Below are positions 42,617-51,736 of a stretch of 57,409 nt of DNA, in pieces. The translations under genes and the position numbers were made by a program. This DNA is from Sulfurimonas crateris (GTDB lineage Bacteria; Campylobacterota; Campylobacteria; Campylobacterales; Sulfurimonadaceae): the NCBI GenBank assembly GCA_945883795.1, contig CAMCYC010000009.1, forward strand, positions 1 to 57,409, read 5' to 3'. The notes beneath the pieces are model-generated. The model ran no database searches. It was not told the origin of the DNA and saw nothing but the letters and a program-made list of their open reading frames with translations. The first letter of the stretch is position 1. Each line of letters starts with the position of its first letter.

Positions 42617-45600
42617 ATGACAACAAAACAATACATTTTAGACACAATCACAAAACGCCCACTTATCATTGATGGAGCTATGGGGACACAACTCCAACAA
42701 AGAGATGACAAAATCCCAAAAGAAGCATGGCAAGGGAATGAGGGGTGTAATGAACTTCTCAATGTCACTTGCCCTGAAGTTTTAAGCGAAATTTTTCATG
42801 CGTATCTTACCGCTGGAGCGGACCTCATCACAACCAATACTTTTGGTTCGTTTTCTTGGGTTTTAGAAGAGTATAACATGGCACATCGTGCCTATGAACT
42901 CACTCGTGCAGGGGCAGAACTTGTAAAAAAAGAGTGTGCGAAATTTGCAACTCCAGAACATCCTCGTTTTGTTTTAGGTTCTATTGGACCAGGGACAAAA
43001 CTCCCCTCACTTGGACATATCCATTACGATACCATGTATGCGGGATATACAGAGTTTTGTTTAGCTCTTATTGATGGTGGTGTGGATATTTTTTTGATAG
43101 AAACAGCACAAGACCCATTGCAAATAAAAGCAGCTCTTCATGCATGTCAAGAAGCGAATAAACAAAGAGATACACAAATCCCTATTATGGTTTCGGTTAC
43201 TATTGAGCTGAGTGGTACGATGCTTATCGGTACAGATGCCCAAACAATCGCAACTATTTTAGAGCCTTTTGATATTTTGTCTTTAGGTTTTAATTGTGGC
43301 ACTGGACCAGAGCAGGTCTATAAACATGTAAAAACTTTGAGCGAGATTTGGAGTAAACCTATTAGTGTTCATGCTAATGCAGGACTGCCTCAAAATCGTG
43401 GGGGTTATACTTATTATCCGATGGGACCAAATGAGTTTGCAGACCAACAAGAGAAATTTTTAGAACTTGATGGGGTAAGTTTTTTGGGAGGGTGTTGTGG
43501 TACAACACCGCAACATATTCGAGGACTTGTCAATCGTGTGAGTGCTAAAACTCCAAAAGTTGCAAGTGGCGCACAACCAAATGCACTCGCTTCACTTTTT
43601 TCTACCGTGCCACTTATGCAAGAGCCAGCACCTCTTTTAGTAGGGGAACGCTCAAATGCCACAGGTTCAAAAGCATTTCGTGAACTCTTACTTGCAGAAG
43701 ATTACGAGGGAACTTTGAGTGTTGGGCAACAACAAGTAAGAGCAGGGGCGCATGTTCTTGATGTGAGTGTGGGTTTTGCAGGAAGAGATGAAACCAAAGA
43801 CATGAACTCTGTTATGAAGCTTTACGCTCAAAAAATAAACCTCCCAATCATGCCAGACTCCACCCAAACTCCAGCACTCGAAGAAGCACTTAAACTCATT
43901 GGTGGTAAACCTATCATTAACTCTGTGAATCTTGAGGATGGGATAGAAAAGTTTGATACAGTGTGTCAATTAGCCAAAAAATATGGTGCTTCTTTGGTTT
44001 GTTTGACTATTGATGAGATTGGGATGGCAAAAACAGTTGAGAGAAAACTTGAAATTGCAGAACGCATTTATGAACTTGCAACCAAAAAACATGGGATTAA
44101 CCCACAAGATTTAGTATTTGATTTGCTTACCTTTACGCTAGGAAGTGGTGATGAAGAATATTTTGATGCGGGAATAAACACCATAGAAGCGATACGACAA
44201 CTTCGCCTCAGACATCCAGAAGTTGGAGCAATTTTGGGGCTTTCAAATATCTCTTTTGGGCTTGATAAAGATGCACGACCGTATCTGAATTCTATGTTTT
44301 TACACCATTGTATAAAAGCAGGACTTACTTCGGTTATTATCAATGTGAAGCATATTATTCCGCTTAATAAAATATCTCAAGAAGAGCAAGATATTTGTAA
44401 TAATCTTATTTTTAATAAAAAACCAAAAGGTGCTTCACTTTTTGAGTTTATTGAGCATTTTAGCACTAAAGAGGCAGTGGATAGCGAAGTGGAAGATGCA
44501 ATATATGAAGCCATGAATCTTGAAGAAAAAATTGCTAAATTACTTTTGGATGGAGACAAAGAGCGAATGATACCACTTGTGGAAGAGGCAAGACAAAGCA
44601 TTGCTCCTGAAAGAATTGTGAATGAAATTCTCATTAATGCCATGAAAGTTGTTGGAGAGCTTTTTGGCTCAGGGCAGATGCAACTCCCTTTTGTGCTTCA
44701 AAGTGCAGAGACCATGAAAAAAACAGTGGACTATCTCAACCCCTATTTGCCAAAAGTGGATAAAGCAGTTGATACCACTTTGATTTTGGGAACAGTTAAA
44801 GGGGATGTGCATGATGTGGGTAAAAATCTTGTGGATATTATTCTCTCCAATAATGGCTTTAAAGTGATTAATCTTGGGATTAAAGTGGAGCTTGGAGAGT
44901 TTGTAAAAACACTTCAAAAGACAAATGCAAGTGCAATTGGCATGAGTGGGCTTTTGGTAAAATCAACACAGGTGATGAAAGAAAATCTTCAAATGCTCAA
45001 AGATGCTGATATACAAATACCAATTCTCTTGGGTGGTGCTGCTCTTACTCGTGCTTTTATTGATGATTTTTGTCGCCCTTTTTATGATGGACCAATCTTT
45101 TATTGTAAAGATGCTTTTGATGGTGTGACTGCCATGAGCCGAATTGAAGCTGGAAATTTTGATACGAATTTGCATCCAAAAGAGATAAATGAAGAGATGC
45201 TCAAAGAGAAAAAAACGATTATTATCCCCCCATTTGCAGAGCTCAAGATGCCCTCAAGAGATGTCAAAGTACCGACACCTCCATTTTGGGGAAGACGGGA
45301 GATGAAACTCACCCGCTCACAGATAGAGATGGCATTTGATTGGGTAAATCATAAAATACTTTTTAAATCTCGTTGGGGATACAACTCAAAAGGGATGAGT
45401 AAAGAAGCTTATGAAAAACAGCTTGATGAGGTTGTTTGGCCTGCGTATGAAAAGCTTAAAGCAAGATTTTTGGATGAAGAACTTTTTGAACCAACTATTA
45501 TTTATGGGTATTGGCCATGTAGGAGTGATGATAATACACTTTTGATTTTTGATGAGAGTGAGGGGTATAACTCTCAAGATGAGGTAAATAGTGAACCATT

Positions 45601-46108
45601 AGAACATATTATGGGAAGAGCAAAACAGCAATTTACTTTTCCACGACAAACCAAACAACCACACCGTGCATTGAGTGATTTTTTTCATACAGACAGACAT
45701 GATGTGATTGCCCTTACTTGTGTAAGTGCAGGTGCAAAATTAAGTGAAGTAGAGAGAGAAATTTATGAAAAAGGTAACTACACCGAGTATTATCAGTTTC
45801 ATGGTTTAGGGGTAGAACTCGCAGAAGCACTCGCAGAGATGGTACATAAACAAATTAGACTTGATTTAAACATTTCAGAGGGTGAGGGAAGTAAACTGAG
45901 TGATGTACAAATGAATAAATACCAAGGAAGCAGATACTCCTTTGGCTATCCTGCATGTCCAGATTTAGAACTCAACCGCCCACTTTTTGATTTGCTCAAA
46001 CCTGAAGAATTTGGAATTAAACTAAGCGAAACTTTTCAAATTCATCCAGAACAATCAACAAGTGCTTTAGTTGTGTATCATCCAAATGCGACTTACTATA
46101 ATATTTAA
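42617..46108 (+). CDS. metH: Cobalamin-dependent methionine synthase
   Basis: This 1163-residue modular enzyme moves a methyl group from methyl-tetrahydrofolate to homocysteine. Domains in order are homocysteine-binding (IDGAMGTQLQQ, then the zinc Cys pair GGCCGT), pterin-binding (ERSNATGSKAFRELL), cobalamin-binding with G-D-V-H732-D-V-G (His732 is the lower ligand), and a C-terminal reactivation domain that uses SAM (YHGLGVELAEALAE-like, SFGYPACPD). All four modules are present and in frame. It stands alone with its own extended -10 promoter and no riboswitch. Confidence 0.96.
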   Translation: MTTKQYILDTITKRPLIIDGAMGTQLQQRDDKIPKEAWQGNEGCNELLNVTCPEVLSEIFHAYLTAGADLITTNTFGSFSWVLEEYNMAHRAYELTRAGAELVKKECAKFATPEHPRFVLGSIGPGTKLPSLGHIHYDTMYAGYTEFCLALIDGGVDIFLIETAQDPLQIKAALHACQEANKQRDTQIPIMVSVTIELSGTMLIGTDAQTIATILEPFDILSLGFNCGTGPEQVYKHVKTLSEIWSKPISVHANAGLPQNRGGYTYYPMGPNEFADQQEKFLELDGVSFLGGCCGTTPQHIRGLVNRVSAKTPKVASGAQPNALASLFSTVPLMQEPAPLLVGERSNATGSKAFRELLLAEDYEGTLSVGQQQVRAGAHVLDVSVGFAGRDETKDMNSVMKLYAQKINLPIMPDSTQTPALEEALKLIGGKPIINSVNLEDGIEKFDTVCQLAKKYGASLVCLTIDEIGMAKTVERKLEIAERIYELATKKHGINPQDLVFDLLTFTLGSGDEEYFDAGINTIEAIRQLRLRHPEVGAILGLSNISFGLDKDARPYLNSMFLHHCIKAGLTSVIINVKHIIPLNKISQEEQDICNNLIFNKKPKGASLFEFIEHFSTKEAVDSEVEDAIYEAMNLEEKIAKLLLDGDKERMIPLVEEARQSIAPERIVNEILINAMKVVGELFGSGQMQLPFVLQSAETMKKTVDYLNPYLPKVDKAVDTTLILGTVKGDVHDVGKNLVDIILSNNGFKVINLGIKVELGEFVKTLQKTNASAIGMSGLLVKSTQVMKENLQMLKDADIQIPILLGGAALTRAFIDDFCRPFYDGPIFYCKDAFDGVTAMSRIEAGNFDTNLHPKEINEEMLKEKKTIIIPPFAELKMPSRDVKVPTPPFWGRREMKLTRSQIEMAFDWVNHKILFKSRWGYNSKGMSKEAYEKQLDEVVWPAYEKLKARFLDEELFEPTIIYGYWPCRSDDNTLLIFDESEGYNSQDEVNSEPLEHIMGRAKQQFTFPRQTKQPHRALSDFFHTDRHDVIALTCVSAGAKLSEVEREIYEKGNYTEYYQFHGLGVELAEALAEMVHKQIRLDLNISEGEGSKLSDVQMNKYQGSRYSFGYPACPDLELNRPLFDLLKPEEFGIKLSETFQIHPEQSTSALVVYHPNATYYNI

Positions 46109-46155
46109 ATTTTATGGTACAATTTTGGCACGAAGTTGAACCCTTCTTAGTAATC

Positions 46156-46180
46156 TCACTACCATTAATATTGGTGGTGA
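46156..46180. terminator. Hairpin between convergent metH and dCMP deaminase genes
   Basis: TCACTACCA pairs with TGGTGGTGA (one G-U) across a 7-nt loop. No T tract on either side; a second small palindrome TGAAGCTTCA follows at 46183-46192. It is a plausible bidirectional stop signal at low confidence. Confidence 0.35.
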
Positions 46181-46193
46181 TGATGAAGCTTCA

Positions 46194-46631
46194 TTAACGC
46201 TTTAGTCTCTCAATACTCACGCCATTATCTTGTATAAATTTTGAAATTACATCGGAATGAGTATGTTCATAAGGTTTGTCATAAACTATTCTTTTAATCC
46301 CACTTGCTATGAGATTTTTACTACATTCACTACAAGGTTCGAGTGTCACATAAATTGTCGCACCATCAATCGAAATACCCTCTCTTGCTGCCCAAATTAT
46401 TGCATTCATCTCTGCATGAATCTCATAAGTTTTTGACCATTCATGATGCTCTGGCGTATATTTGTTTTGCCAATAATCACAGCAATTAATATGCCCAGAT
46501 GGAGTTCCATTGTAGCCTGTACTTAAAATCCTCCCATCCTTTACTATGACAGCTCCAACTTGTTTTGAAACACACTTAGAAGCAGTCGCCAATTCAGTGG
46601 CAATATTGATAAAATTTTTATCATTTAACAT
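46194..46631 (-). CDS. Deoxycytidylate (dCMP) deaminase
   Basis: This 145-residue zinc enzyme converts dCMP to dUMP for thymidylate synthesis. The zinc and proton-shuttle motif is H-A-E-M-N near 72-76, with the second ligand pair in LEPCSECSKN near 97-106. The extra C/H-containing insert (NCCDYWQN, then HHEW) is typical of the dCMP deaminase/ComEB group rather than cytidine deaminase. The gene stands alone between metH and accB. Confidence 0.9.
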   Translation of the reverse strand: MLNDKNFINIATELATASKCVSKQVGAVIVKDGRILSTGYNGTPSGHINCCDYWQNKYTPEHHEWSKTYEIHAEMNAIIWAAREGISIDGATIYVTLEPCSECSKNLIASGIKRIVYDKPYEHTHSDVISKFIQDNGVSIERLKR

Positions 46632-46704
46632 CGTATTTAAGACCTTTTAGCTTGAATTTTAACATTTTAAACCACTCTACAAATATATCTATTTATTATA
46701 AGTA

Positions 46705-46713
46705 TGGTATTAT
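46705..46713 (+). promoter_or_regulatory. Extended -10 promoter (TGGTATTAT) of accB-accC
   Basis: TG-G-TATTAT is embedded in the palindrome GGTATTATACC. The predicted start near 46720 lies downstream of the ATG at 46704, which therefore cannot be the accB start. Confidence 0.55.
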
Positions 46714-46748
46714 ACCGCAAAATTTTTTTATACTTTGGAGTCTTACTT

Positions 46749-47186
46749 ATGGATACAAATCAAATCAAATCATTGATGAATGATTTTGACGAAAGCGGTC
46801 TATCTCGCATGCACATAACTACTAAAGAAGGTTTTTCTATTGAACTTGAAAAAGCAACTAATTTAGTAGCAGCACCTGTGACTATGGTAGCAGCACCTGT
46901 GGCTACTCCAGCTACACCAGTGGCTGTAGCACCTGCAGCAATAACAGGAGATGCGATACTTTCTCCTATGGTAGGGACATTTTATGCTTCTCCATCTCCT
47001 GATTCTCCATTGTTCGCAAAGGCTGGCGATACTGTGAAGAAAGGGCAAGTAGTAGCTATCTTGGAAGCTATGAAAATCATGAATGAACTTGAAGCTGAAT
47101 TTGACTGTAAAATTATTGAATCATTAGTAAAAAATGGTCAGCCAGTTGATTATGATATGCCTTTATTCCTAGTAGAAAAGATATAG
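46749..47186 (+). CDS. accB: Biotin carboxyl carrier protein of acetyl-CoA carboxylase
   Basis: The protein has 145 residues from the ATG at 46749. TTGGAGT lies about 7 nt upstream, and the promoter sits after the earlier ATG. An N-terminal helix (TNQIKSLMNDFDESGL) precedes an Ala/Pro-rich linker (VAAPVTMVAAPVATPATPVA). The C-terminal biotinyl domain has AILEAMKIMNE, in which the Lys carries biotin. accC follows after 4 nt. Together they carry out the first half-reaction of malonyl-CoA synthesis. Confidence 0.95.
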   Translation: MDTNQIKSLMNDFDESGLSRMHITTKEGFSIELEKATNLVAAPVTMVAAPVATPATPVAVAPAAITGDAILSPMVGTFYASPSPDSPLFAKAGDTVKKGQVVAILEAMKIMNELEAEFDCKIIESLVKNGQPVDYDMPLFLVEKI

Positions 47187-47190
47187 CATT

Positions 47191-48531
47191 ATGGCTGAAA
47201 TAAAAAGAATTTTAGTTGCAAATCGTGGAGAAATTGCTCTTCGTGCGATTCGTACTATCAAAGAGATGGGCAAAGAAGCAGTGGCAGTTTATTCAACTGC
47301 TGATAAAGGGAGTGAATACCTAAAACTTGCTGATGCAGCGATTTGTATTGGTGCTGGACCAAGTGCTAAAAGTTATTTAAACATCCCTGCAATTATTTCG
47401 GCTGCTGAGATTAGCCAGTGTGATGCAATATTCCCTGGATATGGTTTTTTAAGTGAAAATCAACATTTTGTTGAGATTTGTACACACCATAATATTAAAT
47501 TCATTGGACCAACTCCTGAAGTTATGGTTCTCATGAGCGATAAATCAAAAGCAAAAGATGTCATGGTAGCCGCTGGTGTTCCTGTAGTTCCTGGAAGTGA
47601 TGGCGCAATTACAGACATTAAAAACGCAAAAGAAAGAGCAAGAGTAGTTGGCTATCCAGTAATTCTCAAAGCTGCACAAGGTGGTGGTGGTAGAGGTATG
47701 CGTGTGGTTGAAGAGGAAAGTTATTTAGAAAATGCTTTTTTAGCAGCAGAGAGTGAAGCAGTTACCGCATTTGGTGATGGCACAATCTACATGGAAAAAT
47801 TTATCAAAAATCCTCGCCATATTGAAGTTCAAATTATGGCTGATGCTCATGGTAATGTTTTGCATATTGGCGAGAGAGATTGTTCTATGCAAAGACGACA
47901 CCAAAAACTTATAGAAGAATCTCCAGCACTTGTTTTAACACCAGAGGTAAGAGAAAGACTTTTAGAATCTGCTGTTCGTGCTGCAAAATATATCAAATAT
48001 GAGGGTGCTGGAACATTTGAGTTTTTACTTGATGCTAACCTTGATTTTTATTTTATGGAGATGAATACAAGACTTCAAGTTGAACATACTGTTTCAGAGA
48101 TGGTAAGTGATTTGGACCTTGTAAAAATGATGATTGAAGTAGCAGAGGGCAAAGAGTTGCCATCACAAGACACTATTATTCTCAAAGGTCACTCAATTGA
48201 ATGCCGTATTACGGCAGAAGACCCTATCAAATTTTTACCATGTCCAGGTAAAATCATTTCATGGATAGCACCAGGAGGCAAAGATGTTCGTATTGATACT
48301 CACGCTCATGCTGGATATATTGTTCCTATGATTTATGATTCGATGATTGGAAAACTCATTGTTTATGGAAAAACAAGAGAAGAAGCAATCGCTAGAATGC
48401 ATAGAGCTTTAAGTGAATTTACAATTACAGGTATTAAAACTACAATACCTTTTCATAAAAAAATGATGCAAAATCCTGATTTCATCAACAACAACTTCAA
48501 TACAAAATACTTAGAAAAATATAACGGCTAA
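47191..48531 (+). CDS. accC: Biotin carboxylase subunit of acetyl-CoA carboxylase
   Basis: This 446-residue ATP-grasp enzyme carboxylates biotin on AccB with bicarbonate and ATP. It begins with RILVANRGEIALRAIRT. The glycine-rich ATP loop KAAQGGGGRGMRVV lies near 157-170, and the catalytic EMNTRLQVEHTVSE near 287-300. The length is normal. Its stop codon lies in the loop of a perfect 10-bp hairpin that may end the operon. A SulP anion carrier follows. Confidence 0.96.
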   Translation: MAEIKRILVANRGEIALRAIRTIKEMGKEAVAVYSTADKGSEYLKLADAAICIGAGPSAKSYLNIPAIISAAEISQCDAIFPGYGFLSENQHFVEICTHHNIKFIGPTPEVMVLMSDKSKAKDVMVAAGVPVVPGSDGAITDIKNAKERARVVGYPVILKAAQGGGGRGMRVVEEESYLENAFLAAESEAVTAFGDGTIYMEKFIKNPRHIEVQIMADAHGNVLHIGERDCSMQRRHQKLIEESPALVLTPEVRERLLESAVRAAKYIKYEGAGTFEFLLDANLDFYFMEMNTRLQVEHTVSEMVSDLDLVKMMIEVAEGKELPSQDTIILKGHSIECRITAEDPIKFLPCPGKIISWIAPGGKDVRIDTHAHAGYIVPMIYDSMIGKLIVYGKTREEAIARMHRALSEFTITGIKTTIPFHKKMMQNPDFINNNFNTKYLEKYNG

Positions 48532-48544
48532 TACGCCGTTATAT
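48519..48544 (+). terminator. Hairpin enclosing the accC stop codon
   Basis: ATATAACGGC (48519-48528) pairs perfectly with GCCGTTATAT (48535-48544). The loop contains the TAA of accC, and a pyrimidine-rich stretch (CTTTACTCCCCTTTCTTTT) follows. The terminator therefore overlaps the last coding bases. Confidence 0.6.
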
Positions 48545-48591
48545 CTTTACTCCCCTTTCTTTTATTGCGTCAAAAAAACTCTAGGAAAATT

Positions 48592-50073
48592 ATGTTTACT
48601 CTCAAAAATTACGATACAACAAACACAAAAAATGATATTCTCTCAGGAACTGTAGTTGCAGTTGCTCTTGTTCCAGAAGCAATTGCTTTTGCATTAGTTG
48701 CTGGTTTTAGCCCATTAGTTGGATTATATACCGCTTTTATTTTAGGACTTATTACTGCACTTATTGGTGGAAAAGCTGGCATGATTAGTGGAGCAACTGG
48801 AGCGATGGTTGTTGTTATGGTTTCACTTGCTCAAAGTCATGGATTAGAATATGTACTTCTTGCAACTGTTTTGACAGGAGTGATTCAAATTGCCATAGGA
48901 TTAGCAAAATTAGGAAAATTTATCCGTTTTGTGCCACAACCCGCTATTTTTGGATTTGTGAATGGTTTAGCAGTTGTCATTGCCATGAGTCAATTTCAGT
49001 TTTTTGCAGGGGCAAATATCATCATGTATGCCTTAGTTATAATCACAATGCTTACTATGTTTTTTCTCCCAAAATACACAAAAGCAGTTCCTGCTGGACT
49101 TGTAGCCATTGTGGTATTAACACTTGTTACTTATTTTGGAGAAATTGATACAAAAACGGTGGCTTCACTTGGAAATATTAGTGGAAGTTTACCGTCGTTT
49201 TCTCTGCCAGATGTTCCTTTTACCTTTGAGACTTTCAAAGTTATTTTGCCCTATTCAGTAATTTTGGCACTTGTTGGTTTGATAGAGTCACTTTTGACAC
49301 TCTCAGTTTTGGATGAAATGGGAGGCAAACCGGGAAGTGCCAATAAAGAGTGCATTGCTCAAGGGATAGGAAACACCACATGTGGATTTTTTGGCGGAAT
49401 GGCTGGATGTGCCATGATTGGACAGTCTATTATTAATTTCACTTCAGGTGGACTTACAAGACTCTCAAGCACAGTGGCTGCAATTTTACTCATTATTTTT
49501 GTAGTTTCCCTTTCAGATATTATCAATGTTATCCCAATTGCTGTTTTGGTAGGAATCATGTTTATTGTTTCACTCAACACTTTTGAATGGGCAAGTATTA
49601 GTAGATTAAAATCTATGCACAAGCCAGATGTTTTTATTTTAGTGACAGTCACAGTAATTACAATTTTTGCAGATTTAGCCATTGCTGTTATCTCAGGTGT
49701 AATTATTTCAGCTTTAGTATTCGCATACCAACATGCAAAAATATCTAAAAAAACAAGAGTCGAGAATGACGGAACAAAAATTTATGAGCTCGAAGGTCCA
49801 CTCTTTTTTGGCTCCGCAGTACAGTTTAGAAATGAAATTTTTGAGATAGAAAATGACCCAAAAAATGTGGTAATAGATTTTACAAATACAAGAGTCATGG
49901 ACTCAAGCGGAGTAGAAGCGATAGATAAACTCACCAAAAAATATATAGAAGCAGGAAAAAGTTTAAAGCTTCGACATTTAAGTGATGATTGTATTGTAGC
50001 ACTTCAAAATGCAGGAAAATATTGTACCCATGAGATTGACAATCCAACTTATAAAGTTGGAAGAGATTTTTAA
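48592..50073 (+). CDS. SulP-family anion transporter with STAS domain (first copy)
   Basis: The protein has 493 residues from the ATG at 48592; TAGGAAAA upstream supports it over the TTG at 48565. There are about 10-12 membrane helices in the UraA fold, starting GTVVAVALVPEAIAFALVAG, then a cytosolic STAS domain with VVIDFTNTRVMDSSGVEAID. SulP proteins move sulfate, bicarbonate or dicarboxylates. It follows the biotin carboxylase gene, so bicarbonate is a reasonable guess, not shown. It faces a second, diverged SulP with one base between the stops. Confidence 0.88.
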   Translation: MFTLKNYDTTNTKNDILSGTVVAVALVPEAIAFALVAGFSPLVGLYTAFILGLITALIGGKAGMISGATGAMVVVMVSLAQSHGLEYVLLATVLTGVIQIAIGLAKLGKFIRFVPQPAIFGFVNGLAVVIAMSQFQFFAGANIIMYALVIITMLTMFFLPKYTKAVPAGLVAIVVLTLVTYFGEIDTKTVASLGNISGSLPSFSLPDVPFTFETFKVILPYSVILALVGLIESLLTLSVLDEMGGKPGSANKECIAQGIGNTTCGFFGGMAGCAMIGQSIINFTSGGLTRLSSTVAAILLIIFVVSLSDIINVIPIAVLVGIMFIVSLNTFEWASISRLKSMHKPDVFILVTVTVITIFADLAIAVISGVIISALVFAYQHAKISKKTRVENDGTKIYELEGPLFFGSAVQFRNEIFEIENDPKNVVIDFTNTRVMDSSGVEAIDKLTKKYIEAGKSLKLRHLSDDCIVALQNAGKYCTHEIDNPTYKVGRDF

Positions 50074-50074
50074 T

Positions 50075-51724
50075 TTAGTTGTTTTTCGGATAATCATCGA
50101 GGATAGTTTTAGCATGTAATAGTGCTTTATCAAAGGAGTTTAAAATATTCTCTTTACCAAGCATCTCACTAAGTCCCGATTTTTCTAAATCTTTGAGTAC
50201 TAAACTGTTCACTCCTGATAATACCAAAATCACTCCAGAGGTGTGTAAAATCTGAATTAACCCTTTGAAGTTATGAATTGCTGTAGAATCTATAAAAGGG
50301 ACATAACGCATTCTAATAATTAAAATTTTAGAGTTATTGCCTATATCTTTAATAGTTTCTGCATATCTTTTTGCAGAACCAAAAAAGAGAGGTCCACTTA
50401 TCTCGTAAGTGTGAACTCCATTGGGTAATTTTGAATAATCTTCAAGAGTATCACTCTCCGCTTGGATGGGAATATCCGCAATATCGGACATTCTTTTCAT
50501 AAACAATAATGCAGACAAAACAACTCCAATTTCTATAGCAACAGTCAAATCAACAAGTACAGTTAAAAAGAATGTACTAAGTAAAATCACAATATCAAAA
50601 GGGGAACTTCTTAAGATAGAAACAAATGAACGCCATTCACTCATGTTATAGGCTACAACTATTAAAATTCCAGCAAGAACAGGCATAGGGATAAGTTTGG
50701 CATAAGTTCCAAAAAATAACACAATAAGTAATAAAGTAATCGCATGAACCATTCCAGCAATAGGAGTCTTGCCACCATTTTTTACATTAGTAGCCGTTCG
50801 TGCAATTGCACCAGTTGCAGGAATACCACCAAAAAATGGTGTGATAATATTTGCTATCCCTTGAGCAATTAATTCTGTATTTGAACGGTGATTACCACTT
50901 ATCATCCCATCTGCTACAACAGCTGATAAGAGCGATTCTATACTTCCTAAGAGTGCTATGGTAAGAGCGGGTACGATATAAAGAGATAAATCATGCCACT
51001 CAAATGATGGTAACTCAAAATGTAGAGTGCTTGAAATCTCTCCAAAATAAGTTTCTATAGTTGCAACCTCAATATGTGTAAATTGTACAATAAGTGTAAG
51101 AATAATAATCGCAAGAAAAGAACCTGGGATTTTTTTGATAAATTTGCCTGAGAGTACAATAATAGCAATAGTAAGCAAAGCGATAAAAAGTGCTTGTGCA
51201 TTTATAAGGTGTAAATTTGAAAAATAGACTATCCATTTTTCTATAAATTCAGAGGGTAATTTTTCTATGTTTAAACCAAGTGCATCTTTGATTTGTGTTG
51301 AAAAAATAACAACAGCAATACCACTTGTAAATCCAACAACCAAAGGGTGTGGAAAATATTTAAGTAAAGAACCTAATTTTAAAAAACCAAAAAGGATTAA
51401 AAAAATTCCAGACATCACGGTTGAGATGATAAGTCCATCAATGCCGTATTGCTCAACAATCCCAAAAACTATGACAATAAATGCACCAGTTGGTCCACCA
51501 ATTTGAACACGACTCCCGCCAAGTAAGGAGATAATAAAACCAGCAACTATAGCAGTAATAAGCCCTTTTTCAGGTGAAACACCTGAAGCAACTCCAAAAG
51601 CAATTGCAAGTGGAAGGGCTACAATTCCAACAACAATCCCTGCAAAAATATCAGTAATTATTTGTTCTTTTGAAATACCCGCTTGTAGTAAAGTAAAAAG
51701 TTTTGGCATAAATAATCTATTCAC
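50075..51724 (-). CDS. SulP-family anion transporter with STAS domain (second copy)
   Basis: This 549-residue protein has the SulP signature near the N-terminus (IVVGIVALPLAIAFGVASGV), about 12 membrane helices and a C-terminal STAS domain (IRMRYVPFIDSTAIHNF). It is clearly diverged from the convergent copy (a different N-terminus and loop lengths), so this is an old paralogue pair or two separate acquisitions. Substrate unknown. It is preceded at 12 nt by the ABC-F gene on the same strand and probably shares its transcript. Confidence 0.88.
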   Translation of the reverse strand: MNRLFMPKLFTLLQAGISKEQIITDIFAGIVVGIVALPLAIAFGVASGVSPEKGLITAIVAGFIISLLGGSRVQIGGPTGAFIVIVFGIVEQYGIDGLIISTVMSGIFLILFGFLKLGSLLKYFPHPLVVGFTSGIAVVIFSTQIKDALGLNIEKLPSEFIEKWIVYFSNLHLINAQALFIALLTIAIIVLSGKFIKKIPGSFLAIIILTLIVQFTHIEVATIETYFGEISSTLHFELPSFEWHDLSLYIVPALTIALLGSIESLLSAVVADGMISGNHRSNTELIAQGIANIITPFFGGIPATGAIARTATNVKNGGKTPIAGMVHAITLLLIVLFFGTYAKLIPMPVLAGILIVVAYNMSEWRSFVSILRSSPFDIVILLSTFFLTVLVDLTVAIEIGVVLSALLFMKRMSDIADIPIQAESDTLEDYSKLPNGVHTYEISGPLFFGSAKRYAETIKDIGNNSKILIIRMRYVPFIDSTAIHNFKGLIQILHTSGVILVLSGVNSLVLKDLEKSGLSEMLGKENILNSFDKALLHAKTILDDYPKNN

Positions 51725-51736
51725 TTTTATCTTTCC

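Noticed and set aside
46704-46748. Upstream ATG for accB
   Set aside because: It overlaps the promoter palindrome and adds residues unlike AccB N-termini; the ATG at 46749 has a ribosome binding site.
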